Shown here: positions 1 to 5,651 of the stretch, piece by piece
Numbering within the stretch: the first letter of the stretch is position 1
How the letters are laid out: each line of letters opens with the position of its first letter
Assembly (NCBI GenBank): GCA_011390855.1
Contig: JAABRN010000531.1
Coordinates: 1 to 7,559 of the forward strand
Source of the DNA: Hydrogenophaga sp.
Lineage (GTDB): Bacteria > Pseudomonadota > Gammaproteobacteria > Burkholderiales > Burkholderiaceae_C
Length of the DNA: 7,559 nucleotides
Direction of reading: 5' to 3'
Notes under the pieces: generated by a model
What the model was told of the DNA's origin: nothing
Database searches by the model: none
The model's input: the letters and a program-made list of their open reading frames with translations, nothing else
Position numbers and translations under genes: made by a program

Positions 1-631
1 ACACGATGCTGCCGTGCCCCATCACCAGCGCACGGTCTGAAATGCTCATGGCAATGGTGAGTTTCTGCTCGATCAGCAGCACGGATATCCCCCGGCCCTT
101 GAGCTTTTGCAGGTACTCGGCCACCAGCTCGACGATCTTGGGTGCCAGGCCTTCGGTCGGCTCGTCAATGATGATCAGGTCCGGGTCGCCCATGAGCGTG
201 CGGCACAGCGTGAGCATTTGCTGCTCTCCACCGGAGAGCACGCCCGCTTCGGTGTGCTGACGTTCCTTCAGGCGCGGAAACATGGTGTACATGTCGTCAA
301 ATTCCCAGCGCGACCCCTTGCCGCTGCCTTTTTGCCCAAGCATCAGGTTCTGGTGCACCGTGAGCTTGGGGAATATGTCGCGATTCTCTGGCACGTAGCC
401 GATGCCCAGATGGGCGATCTCGAAAGGCTTTTTCCCCAGCACAGGTTGACCCTGCCATTCAATGGTGCCGGTGGCATCCACCAGTCCCATGATGGCTTTG
501 GCGGTGGTGGATCGGCCTGAACCGTTGCGTCCCAGCAGGGCGACAATTTCGCCCTTGCCGACCTCGAATCCCACGCCGTGCAGCACGTGGCTCTTGCCGT
601 AGTAGGCGTGCAGGTTGTCGATCTTCAACAT
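1..631 (-). CDS. livF: LivF-type ABC transporter ATPase, 3' end cut off by window edge
   Basis: This is one of two cytoplasmic nucleotide-binding subunits that power the importer encoded upstream. The window holds 210 codons from the ATG at 631; LivF proteins are usually about 235-240 residues, so roughly 25-30 are missing. Motifs in order: Walker A GRNGSGRST (34-42), where the usual Lys is Arg40; PENRDIFPKLTV (81-92), the LivF form of the Q-loop region; signature LSGGEQQ (132-138); Walker B LIIIDEPTEG (152-161) with catalytic Glu157; and VLLIEQKLT (184-192), where the H-loop His is Gln189. Loss of that His is also seen in E. coli LivF, so by itself it is normal for the family. The start is 13 bases after the livG stop and is preceded by GAGGGAG, so it is surely the last Liv gene of the operon. 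The assignment as LivF rather than LivG rests on size, the PENRDIF motif and gene order. Arg40 is the odd feature (see findings). Confidence 0.95.
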   Translation of the reverse strand, partial: MLKIDNLHAYYGKSHVLHGVGFEVGKGEIVALLGRNGSGRSTTAKAIMGLVDATGTIEWQGQPVLGKKPFEIAHLGIGYVPENRDIFPKLTVHQNLMLGQKGSGKGSRWEFDDMYTMFPRLKERQHTEAGVLSGGEQQMLTLCRTLMGDPDLIIIDEPTEGLAPKIVELVAEYLQKLKGRGISVLLIEQKLTIAMSISDRALVMGHGSIV

Positions 632-639
632 GATGTGCG

Positions 640-646
640 CTCCCTC
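640..646 (-). promoter_or_regulatory. Ribosome binding site of livF
   Basis: On the minus strand GAGGGAG lies 8 bases upstream of the livF ATG at 631 and overlaps the livG stop codon (645-647). It fixes the livF start and gives the gene its own strong initiation site next to the end of livG. Confidence 0.75.
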
Positions 647-1460
647 AATGCCCAGCGGCCTGCTGGTCGGCCAGCACAGAGCCCAGATAAGCCTCCTGCA
701 CGCGCGGATTCGCGCGCACGGCTTCAGGGGTGTCAAACGCCAGCACTTCGCCATAAACCACGACGGCAATCTTGTCTGCCAGACCGAACACCACACCCAT
801 GTCGTGCTCCACCGTGAGCAGCGTCTTGCCCACGGTCACCTCGCGGATCAACTCGATGAAACGCGAGGTCTCGCTCTTGCTCATGCCGGCGGTGGGTTCG
901 TCCAGCAGGATCACACCCGCACCGCCTGCGATGGTGATGCCAATCTCCAGCGCGCGTTGCTCCGCATAGGTCAGGTTCATGGCCAGCACGTCGCGCTTCT
1001 TGTCGAGCCGGATCATGTGCATCAGCTCCTCGGCGCGCTGGTTGGCGTCGTCAAGGTCGGCCAGGAAGCGGAACAGCGTGTACTTGTAGCCCAGGCTCCA
1101 CAACACACCGCAGCGCAGGTTCTCGAACACACTGAGCTTGGGGAAGATGTTGGTGATCTGGAAGCTGCGCGAGAGCCCCATGCGGTTGATCTCGAACGGC
1201 TTCTTGCCATTGATGCGCCGCCCACCCAGCAGCACGTCGCCGCTGGTGGGCTCGAAACGCCCGGAGATGAGGTTGAACAACGTGGACTTGCCAGCGCCAT
1301 TGGGGCCAATGATGCCCACGCGCTCTCCTGGATTCACAGCCAGATTCACGCCCCGGATGATTTCGGTCTTGCCAAAGCTCTTGCGCAGATCACGAAGCTC
1401 CAGCGCATACCCGCTGGCGGCGGCAGGAGCTGAAGAGGGTTCCATGAGGGTTTCGGTCAT
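645..1460 (-). CDS. livG: LivG-type ABC transporter ATPase
   Basis: This is the second nucleotide-binding subunit of the importer, expected to pair with LivF under the LivH/LivM membrane channel. It has 271 residues, slightly longer than typical because of a roughly 18-residue N-terminal tail rich in Ala, Ser and Pro. Motifs: canonical Walker A GPNGAGKST (52-60, Lys58), Q-loop Gln101 in SRSFQITNIFPKLSV, Walker B VILLDEPTAG (183-192, Glu188), H-loop His219 in TVEHDMGVV, and the C-terminal NPRVQEAYLG (251-260) typical of LivG. The signature is degenerate: LTYAEQ at 163-168 instead of LS-G-Q or the LivG form LSYG-Q, so the invariant Gly is Ala. The ATG overlaps the livM stop as ATGA, with GGGA 6 bases upstream, which points to translational coupling. 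A second ATG at codon 6 is possible but less well placed. Confidence 0.95.
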   Translation of the reverse strand: MTETLMEPSSAPAAASGYALELRDLRKSFGKTEIIRGVNLAVNPGERVGIIGPNGAGKSTLFNLISGRFEPTSGDVLLGGRRINGKKPFEINRMGLSRSFQITNIFPKLSVFENLRCGVLWSLGYKYTLFRFLADLDDANQRAEELMHMIRLDKKRDVLAMNLTYAEQRALEIGITIAGGAGVILLDEPTAGMSKSETSRFIELIREVTVGKTLLTVEHDMGVVFGLADKIAVVVYGEVLAFDTPEAVRANPRVQEAYLGSVLADQQAAGH

Positions 1461-2773
1461 TGCGTTTCCCGTCGCTTGATTTCTTTTTCAATGTCGGTCT
1501 GGATGTCGCCCCACTGCTTCATGAACGCCCGGCGCGTGATCTCGAACAGACCCATGCCTGTGAGTGCCACAAGCGCAGCCCCCACCCAGTTCGAAGCCTC
1601 GAGCGCATGCAGCGTCACACCCAGAAATTGCACGGTGTCACCCATGGCGGTGCTCAGTTGCAGGTGGTAGATCATCTCGATGATTGCGCCCGCACCGACC
1701 AGGACCACCAGCGCCGTGACCGTCAGGGCCAGGTAGCTCACCCAGAGTTCCCGCAACCGTCCAAAGGCCGCCACCCGCAGGTTCATCATGATCAGACTGG
1801 CAATGCCGCCTGGCGCGTACATCACCATGAACAAAAAGATCAGGCCGAGGTAGAGCAGCCAGGCCTTGGTGATCTCCGAGAACAGCACAAACGCCAGCAC
1901 CATCAAAATGCCGCCGATGATGGGTCCGAAGAAGAAGGTGGCACCTCCCAGGAAGGTGAACAGCAAATAGCCGCCAGAGCGGATCGGCCCCACCACTTCG
2001 GCGGTGACGATTTCGAACTGGATGGCGGCCAGACCGCCAGAGATACCAGCAAAAAAGCCAGCGATGATGAACGCGAGGTAGCGCACCATCTGCGTGTTGT
2101 AGCCAATGAACTCCACGCGTTCGGGGTTGTCTCGAACGGCATTGAGAATGCGCCCCAGCGGTGTGCGGGTGAAGGCGAACATCAGCGCCACGCTCACGAA
2201 GGTGTAGACCGCGATCAGGTAGTACACCTGCACACCCGGGCCGTAAGAAATGCCCATCACCGAATCACCGACCACGCGATCGGCCGAGATGCCGGCTTCA
2301 CCGCCGAAGAACTCGGAGAACATGAGCGACATGGCGAACACCAGTTCGGCCATGCCCAGCGTGATCATGGCGAAAGTGGTGCCGGCCTTTTTGGTGGTCA
2401 CATAGCCGAACAGCAAGGCGAAGAAAAGGCCGGCCACGCCACCAACAAGTGGAATCAGGCTGACCGGCAAGGCCATCACGCCCTCGGACGCCTTGAGCAG
2501 CGCATGAATCGCCACATACGAGCCCAGGCCGGTATAGACCGCGTGCCCGAAGCTGAGCATGCCGCCCTGCCCCAACAACATGTTGTAGGACAGGCAGGCG
2601 ATGATGGCGATACCCATTTGCGCCAGCATGGTGATGGACAGGTTGCTGTCGAACACCGTGGGGGCAAAGAGCAGCACCAGGGCAAACAGGCCCCAGGTGA
2701 TCCAGCGGCCGATGTTGTAGGGCTTGAAGCTGTAGTGAGAAGTGGTCATGGCAGACGATAGGGAGGAGCGCAT
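1457..2773 (-). CDS. livM: LivM-type branched-chain substrate permease with extended C-terminus
   Basis: This is an inner-membrane permease subunit (BPD_transp_2 family) that forms the transport path with LivH. It has 438 residues. The family core is clear: LGQGGMLSFGHAVYTGLGSY (67-86), many hydrophobic segments from about residue 25 to 320, the cytoplasmic coupling loop RTPLGRILNAVRDNPERV (203-220) that docks on the ATPases, and the usual family end MYAPGGI (318-324). After that comes an unusual tail of over 100 residues with two more likely membrane segments (about 344-370 and 396-411) and a charged end, DIQTDIEKEIKRRETQ. The start is uncertain. ATG at 2773 has a weak GAG 6 bases upstream. 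ATG at 2749 (MTTSHYSF) gives a more usual N-terminus but has no visible Shine-Dalgarno. The stop overlaps the livG start by 4 bases. It lies 160 bases after livH. Confidence 0.94.
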   Translation of the reverse strand: MRSSLSSAMTTSHYSFKPYNIGRWITWGLFALVLLFAPTVFDSNLSITMLAQMGIAIIACLSYNMLLGQGGMLSFGHAVYTGLGSYVAIHALLKASEGVMALPVSLIPLVGGVAGLFFALLFGYVTTKKAGTTFAMITLGMAELVFAMSLMFSEFFGGEAGISADRVVGDSVMGISYGPGVQVYYLIAVYTFVSVALMFAFTRTPLGRILNAVRDNPERVEFIGYNTQMVRYLAFIIAGFFAGISGGLAAIQFEIVTAEVVGPIRSGGYLLFTFLGGATFFFGPIIGGILMVLAFVLFSEITKAWLLYLGLIFLFMVMYAPGGIASLIMMNLRVAAFGRLRELWVSYLALTVTALVVLVGAGAIIEMIYHLQLSTAMGDTVQFLGVTLHALEASNWVGAALVALTGMGLFEITRRAFMKQWGDIQTDIEKEIKRRETQ

Positions 2774-2802
2774 GGCGATCTCGGTTTTTTGGTTATGCCG
2801 GA

Positions 2803-2830
2803 GCGCTACACGTCACGCGTGAAGCAGCGC
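2803..2830. repeat. Nested inverted repeat in livM leader
   Basis: GCGCT (2803-2807) and AGCGC (2826-2830) form an outer inverted repeat around a perfect 10-base palindrome TCACGCGTGA (2813-2822). It sits 30-57 bases upstream of the livM start at 2773. No run of T follows on the minus strand, so it is not an intrinsic terminator. It could be an operator or a leader mRNA hairpin; function is not known. Its core CACGCGTG recurs just after the SBP2 stop. Confidence 0.4.
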
Positions 2831-2840
2831 CATCCAGAGG

Positions 2841-2931
2841 CACCGGGGAACCGGCTCCGCCGGTCCCGGGTGCCGTCCCCCTCCCGCCGCAGGCGAGAGA
2901 GGGGGGAAACCGCGAAGCGGCGCAGGGGGTG
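2841..2931 (-). repeat. GC-rich hairpin intergenic repeat, copy A (after livH)
   Basis: This multi-hairpin element begins 2 bases after the livH stop. Read on the plus strand it holds three stems: CCGGC-tcc-GCCGG (2851-2863, extended by outer pairing to about 2841-2872), CCCCCTC pairing with GAGGGGG (2877-2883 with 2899-2905), and CCGC-gaa-GCGG (2910-2920), then CAGGGGGTG. The same order of blocks occurs in copy B after SBP1: a GGAACCGGCTCCGCCGG start, a C-run/G-run hairpin, and a GCGAAGCGGCGC end. I recall similar short elements in many gene gaps of Comamonadaceae. A role as a REP-like 3' mRNA stabiliser is inference. Confidence 0.75.
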
Positions 2932-2933
2932 TC

Positions 2934-3959
2934 TCATGTATCTCTTGTGCCCAGCAGGCCGCGCGGACGGAAGATCAGGACCAGCACGAGGAACAGGTAC
3001 GGCAGGATCGGCGCGACCTGAGAGATCGTGAGCCTGAGCAAGGAGTTGTTGCTCCAGGCGTCAGACAGCTGCAGACCCACGCTTTGCGCCAGACCCAGCA
3101 GGGAGTGATCCAGCGCCACAGCGAAGGTCTGGATCACGCCAATGAGCACAGACGCCAGAAACGCCCCGGAGAGCGAACCCAGGCCACCCACCACCACCAC
3201 CACGAAAATCAGCGACCCCAGGGTGTGGGCCATGGCGGGCTCGGTCACGAAGGTGCTGCCCCCGATCACGCCCGCCAGACCGGCCAGGCCCGTGCCAGCA
3301 CCGAACACCAGCATGAACACCCGGGGCACGTTGTGGCCCAGGCTCTCCACGGTTTCCGGGTGCGTGAGTGCGGCCTGTATCACCAGACCGACGCGGGTGC
3401 GCGTGAGCAGCAGCCAGACGCTGGCCAGCATCACCACAGCCACGAGCATCATGAAGGCGCGGGTGGCAGGGAACGGTGAACACATGGTTTGCGCGGCTGC
3501 GCCACACAGCTCGGCCGGCGCGCGCCCCGCCACAAAGCTCAGGCCGTCGGTGGCATGGTTCAACAAGGTGAAGGCAGGCCCTTGCAACAGCTCGGGCGGC
3601 CGGAATTCCACCGACGTGCGCCCCCAGACCAGTTGCACCAGTTCCAGAATGATGTAGGACAACCCGAAGGTCACGAGCAGTTCCGGCACGTGACCGTACT
3701 TGTGCACCTTGCGCAGGCTGAGCTTTTCGAACAAGGCACCCAGCAGGCCCACGATCACGGGCGCGAGCACCAGTGCCGGCCAGAAGCCCAGCGTCTGGGC
3801 CAGTGTGTAGCCGATGTAGGCACCCACCATGTAGAAACTGGCATGCGCGAAGTTCAGCACACCCATCATGCTGAAGATCAGCGTCAGGCCCGAGCTCAAC
3901 ATGAACAACAAGAGCCCGTAGCTCAGTCCGTTGAGCATGGAGATGATGAAGAACTCCAT
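2934..3959 (-). CDS. livH: LivH-type branched-chain substrate permease
   Basis: This is the other inner-membrane permease subunit, partner of LivM. It has 341 residues, somewhat long for LivH (often 290-310). Family marks: the N-terminal GLTLIFSMMGVLNFAHASF (24-42) and YMVGAYIGY, the cytoplasmic ATPase-docking loop RTRVGLVIQAALTHPETVES (187-206), VVVVVGGLGSLSGAFLAS (253-270), and the end LIFRPRGLLG (328-337). The extra length lies mainly in two presumed periplasmic stretches, about 114-165 (with Cys152 and Cys160) and 284-312. The ATG at 3959 is the only start that keeps the conserved N-terminus intact; its Shine-Dalgarno is weak (AAAGA about 10 bases upstream). It follows an intrinsic terminator, so expression depends on read-through or on a promoter in 3960-4035 that I cannot identify. 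Two GC-rich hairpin repeats flank it. Confidence 0.95.
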   Translation of the reverse strand: MEFFIISMLNGLSYGLLLFMLSSGLTLIFSMMGVLNFAHASFYMVGAYIGYTLAQTLGFWPALVLAPVIVGLLGALFEKLSLRKVHKYGHVPELLVTFGLSYIILELVQLVWGRTSVEFRPPELLQGPAFTLLNHATDGLSFVAGRAPAELCGAAAQTMCSPFPATRAFMMLVAVVMLASVWLLLTRTRVGLVIQAALTHPETVESLGHNVPRVFMLVFGAGTGLAGLAGVIGGSTFVTEPAMAHTLGSLIFVVVVVGGLGSLSGAFLASVLIGVIQTFAVALDHSLLGLAQSVGLQLSDAWSNNSLLRLTISQVAPILPYLFLVLVLIFRPRGLLGTRDT

Positions 3960-4035
3960 GAAGGTGTCTTTCGTTGGCGTGGCGGTTGGGAAAGTGGAAA
4001 TGGAAGCGGACCAAGTATGGCCCGTTCAATCGGTC

Positions 4036-4070
4036 AAAAAATCGCGCCGACCAGCCACTGGCCGGCGCGA
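4036..4070 (-). terminator. Intrinsic terminator between SBP1 and livH
   Basis: On the minus strand a stem of 13 base pairs (arms 4070-4058 and 4054-4042, one G-T wobble) with a 3-base loop is followed at once by six T (4041-4036). This is a near-ideal rho-independent terminator. It starts about 99 bases after the SBP1 stop and ends 77 bases before the livH start. I infer that it makes a short receptor-only mRNA, with partial read-through into livHMGF. The 76 bases that remain before livH are pyrimidine-rich on the coding strand; the TTGACC and TTGAAC boxes there have no well-spaced -10 partner, so I call no promoter. Confidence 0.88.
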
Positions 4071-4093
4071 GTTGTCCCATCAAGAAGTGCGGT

Positions 4094-4160
4094 GGAACCG
4101 GCTCCGCCGGGCCACTCGCGCTGCCCCCTGGAAGGGGGTGACGCGAAGCGGCGCGGGGGT
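4094..4160 (-). repeat. GC-rich hairpin intergenic repeat, copy B (after SBP1)
   Basis: This is a shorter sister of copy A, starting 8 bases after the SBP1 stop. Plus-strand stems: CCGGC-tcc-GCCGG (4098-4110), CCCCCT-gga-AGGGGG (4124-4138) and CGC-gaa-GCG (4142-4150), closing with GGCGCGGGGGTG. It shares a 17-base identical start with copy A (GGAACCGGCTCCGCCGG) and the near-identical end block; the middle differs in length and sequence while keeping its ability to pair. It has the same orientation and the same place relative to the upstream stop codon as copy A. It lies just before the terminator, so the receptor mRNA would carry both structures at its 3' end. Confidence 0.75.
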
Positions 4161-4168
4161 GGGCTCGT

Positions 4169-5398
4169 TCAGGGACGCTTCATCTGGCAGCTGGTGGGCG
4201 TGCTGGCCACATAGGCCGGGAACTCCTGTACCGGTGCCAGCGTCATGCCGGTGTTCTCCGGGCTGTAGGGGTGCTTGGCATCCGTCTTCTGCCACACGGT
4301 CAGGTAGAGCGGCTGCTGCAACTGATGGTCGGTCTTGCGCATCTCGATCTCACCGTTGAAGCCCTTGAAGGTGAGGCCGGACAACGCCGCCGCCACCTTC
4401 ACCGGATCGGTGGACTTGGCCTTTGCCATGGCATCACCCAACGCAAAGTAGACGTTGGGAATGGCTGCGGTGTACATGTCGTCGTTGAAGCGCTGTTTGA
4501 ACTCGGCCATCCAGCCCTTCATGGGCTCACCCATGTTGTAGTGGTTGTAGGCCACCTGGTACACGCGACCTTCACCACCTGTTCCCAGCGCCGTGGGCGT
4601 ACCGGTCACACCGGTGTAGTAGGTGTAGAACTTGCCGGTGTAGCCGCCTTCGTTGGCAGCCTTCACCAGCAGAGCCAGGTCAGAACCCCAGTTGCCGGTG
4701 ATCACCGTGTCGGCGCCTGCGGCGCGGATCTTGGCGATGTAGGGTGCAAAGTCGCGGACCTGCGCCAGTGGGTGCAGCTCTTCGCCAACGATCTCGATGT
4801 CGGGGCGCTTGCGCTTGATGTTCTCCTTGGCGAACTTCGCCACCTGGTGGCCGTGCGAATAGTTCTGGTTGAAGAGGTAGACCTTCTTGACGTCGGTCTT
4901 GTCCTTCATGTAGGTGGTGAGCGCCTCCATCTTCATGGAAGTGTCAGCATCGAAACGGAAATGCCAGTAGCTGCACTTGCTGTTGGTGAAGTCGGGATCG
5001 ACCGCTGCGTAGTTCAGGAAGATCACTTCCTTGCCAGGGTTGCGGCTGTTGTGGCGGTTGACCGCATCAATCAGCGCTCCAGCCACCGAGGAACCGTTGC
5101 CCTGGGCGATGTAGCGCACGCCCTGATCGATCGCTGCTTGCAAAGCGGTGAGGCTTTCAGCCGGGCTGAGCTTGTTGTCGAACCCGACCACTTCGAACTT
5201 CACGCCCGCCGGGTTCTTGACATTGAATTTCTCGGCAAAGAATTGCCAGCTGCGCAACTGGTTGTTGCCCACTGGGCCCATCAGACCGGTCTGTGGGTCA
5301 ATCCAGGCGATTTTGACGGTCTCGCCTTTCTGGGCGTGGACCGCAAACGCGCCGGTCAACAGGGCTGCTCCAGTGAGGGCTTTCAACGCGAATTTCAT
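4169..5398 (-). CDS. Periplasmic substrate-binding protein of LivK type (SBP1)
   Basis: This is the receptor that captures the ligand in the periplasm and delivers it to LivHM (Peripla_BP_6 type I fold). It has 409 residues. A clear signal peptide (MKFALKALTGAALLTGAFAV, cut after VHA at about 22) leads into KIAWIDPQTGLMGPVG, the usual first strand and loop. Other landmarks: QGNGSS (99-104), a likely ligand-contact loop; FLNYAAVDP (127-135); [13 protein letters not shown] (145-157); VITGNWGSDLALLVKA (232-247); and GTPTALG in the third segment. The mature protein has only two Cys, 142 and 404 (five residues from the C-terminus). The ATG at 5398 is chosen over the longer frame from 5473 because AGGAG lies 7 bases upstream and the signal peptide then starts at residue 1. 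SBP2, encoded just upstream, is a paralogue. The ligand cannot be read from sequence; an amino acid or organic acid is likely. Confidence 0.95.
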   Translation of the reverse strand: MKFALKALTGAALLTGAFAVHAQKGETVKIAWIDPQTGLMGPVGNNQLRSWQFFAEKFNVKNPAGVKFEVVGFDNKLSPAESLTALQAAIDQGVRYIAQGNGSSVAGALIDAVNRHNSRNPGKEVIFLNYAAVDPDFTNSKCSYWHFRFDADTSMKMEALTTYMKDKTDVKKVYLFNQNYSHGHQVAKFAKENIKRKRPDIEIVGEELHPLAQVRDFAPYIAKIRAAGADTVITGNWGSDLALLVKAANEGGYTGKFYTYYTGVTGTPTALGTGGEGRVYQVAYNHYNMGEPMKGWMAEFKQRFNDDMYTAAIPNVYFALGDAMAKAKSTDPVKVAAALSGLTFKGFNGEIEMRKTDHQLQQPLYLTVWQKTDAKHPYSPENTGMTLAPVQEFPAYVASTPTSCQMKRP

Positions 5399-5405
5399 CA
5401 GTTGT

Positions 5406-5410
5406 CTCCT
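5406..5410 (-). promoter_or_regulatory. Ribosome binding site of SBP1
   Basis: AGGAG on the minus strand lies 7 bases before the ATG at 5398. It is the strongest Shine-Dalgarno in the window, fitting a highly made periplasmic receptor, and it decides the start of SBP1 against the longer open frame. Confidence 0.85.
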
Positions 5411-5490
5411 GTGGTTGGGGTGATTGACTCCTAGCTTACAAGCGTGATGCACTGCAGCACTCAGGGATTGCACCTAGCGTCTATCGCACA

Positions 5491-5509
5491 GGCGACTGTG
5501 TTTGTCGCC
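5491..5509. repeat. Perfect inverted repeat in the SBP2-SBP1 gap
   Basis: GGCGAC (5491-5496) and GTCGCC (5504-5509) surround a 7-base spacer. It lies about 93 bases upstream of the SBP1 start. No T-run follows on either strand, so it is not a classical terminator. It may be an operator half-site pair or an mRNA leader hairpin. The rest of the gap (5399-5651) has no gene that I can support and no convincing sigma-70 promoter, though a promoter for SBP1 would be expected here. Confidence 0.4.
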
Positions 5510-5528
5510 AGACCCGACAGAAGGCGGG

Positions 5529-5538
5529 ATCTGCAGAT
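5529..5538. repeat. 10-base palindrome ATCTGCAGAT
   Basis: This is a perfect palindrome in the gap upstream of SBP1, about 20 bases from the GGCGAC inverted repeat. It is short enough to be chance; I list it as a possible protein-binding site only. Confidence 0.25.
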
Positions 5539-5636
5539 GCAAAAAGGGTTTGGCACAGCGTTGAACCTGACCCAGGTGGCGCATGCACGAGGGCTTGATC
5601 AGTGTCGTCTTGGCGATGCAGCCATGCAATGCCTGG

Positions 5637-5646
5637 CCACGCGTGG
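5637..5646. repeat. 10-base palindrome CCACGCGTGG after SBP2
   Basis: This perfect palindrome begins 5 bases after the SBP2 stop. Its inner eight bases, CACGCGTG, are identical to the core of the palindrome upstream of livM (2814-2821). It could be an operator or a weak 3' hairpin; there is no T-run. Confidence 0.3.
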
Positions 5647-5651
5647 GGTGC

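Noticed and set aside
615..1433. Long open frame on the plus strand, 272 codons
   Set aside because: It lies opposite livG, is rich in His, Gln, Ala and Arg with no domain motif, and is the usual antisense shadow of a GC-rich gene.
1460..2761. Long open frame on the plus strand, 433 codons
   Set aside because: It is antisense to livM; the His/Gln/Arg-rich translation mirrors membrane-protein codons and has no hydrophobic segments or motifs.
2841..2931. Repeat copy A as an intrinsic terminator after livH
   Set aside because: The stems are strong but no T-run follows on the minus strand, and livM continues the operon.
4013..4041. TTGACC and TTGAAC boxes upstream of livH as a -35 element
   Set aside because: No -10-like hexamer lies 16-18 bases further on; CATACT is only 12 bases from TTGACC, and TTGACC overlaps the terminator T-run.
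3061..4083. Minus-strand open frame of 340 codons overlapping livH in another frame
   Set aside because: It would begin before the terminator and run through livH out of frame; its product is low-complexity Ala/Arg/His/Gly, while the livH frame has clear family motifs.
4271..5434. Plus-strand open frame of 387 codons
   Set aside because: It is antisense to SBP1, which has a signal peptide, Shine-Dalgarno and family motifs; the plus frame has none.
5399..5473. N-terminal extension of SBP1 from an ATG at 5473
   Set aside because: It would bury the signal peptide behind 25 residues and ignore the AGGAG 7 bases before the ATG at 5398.
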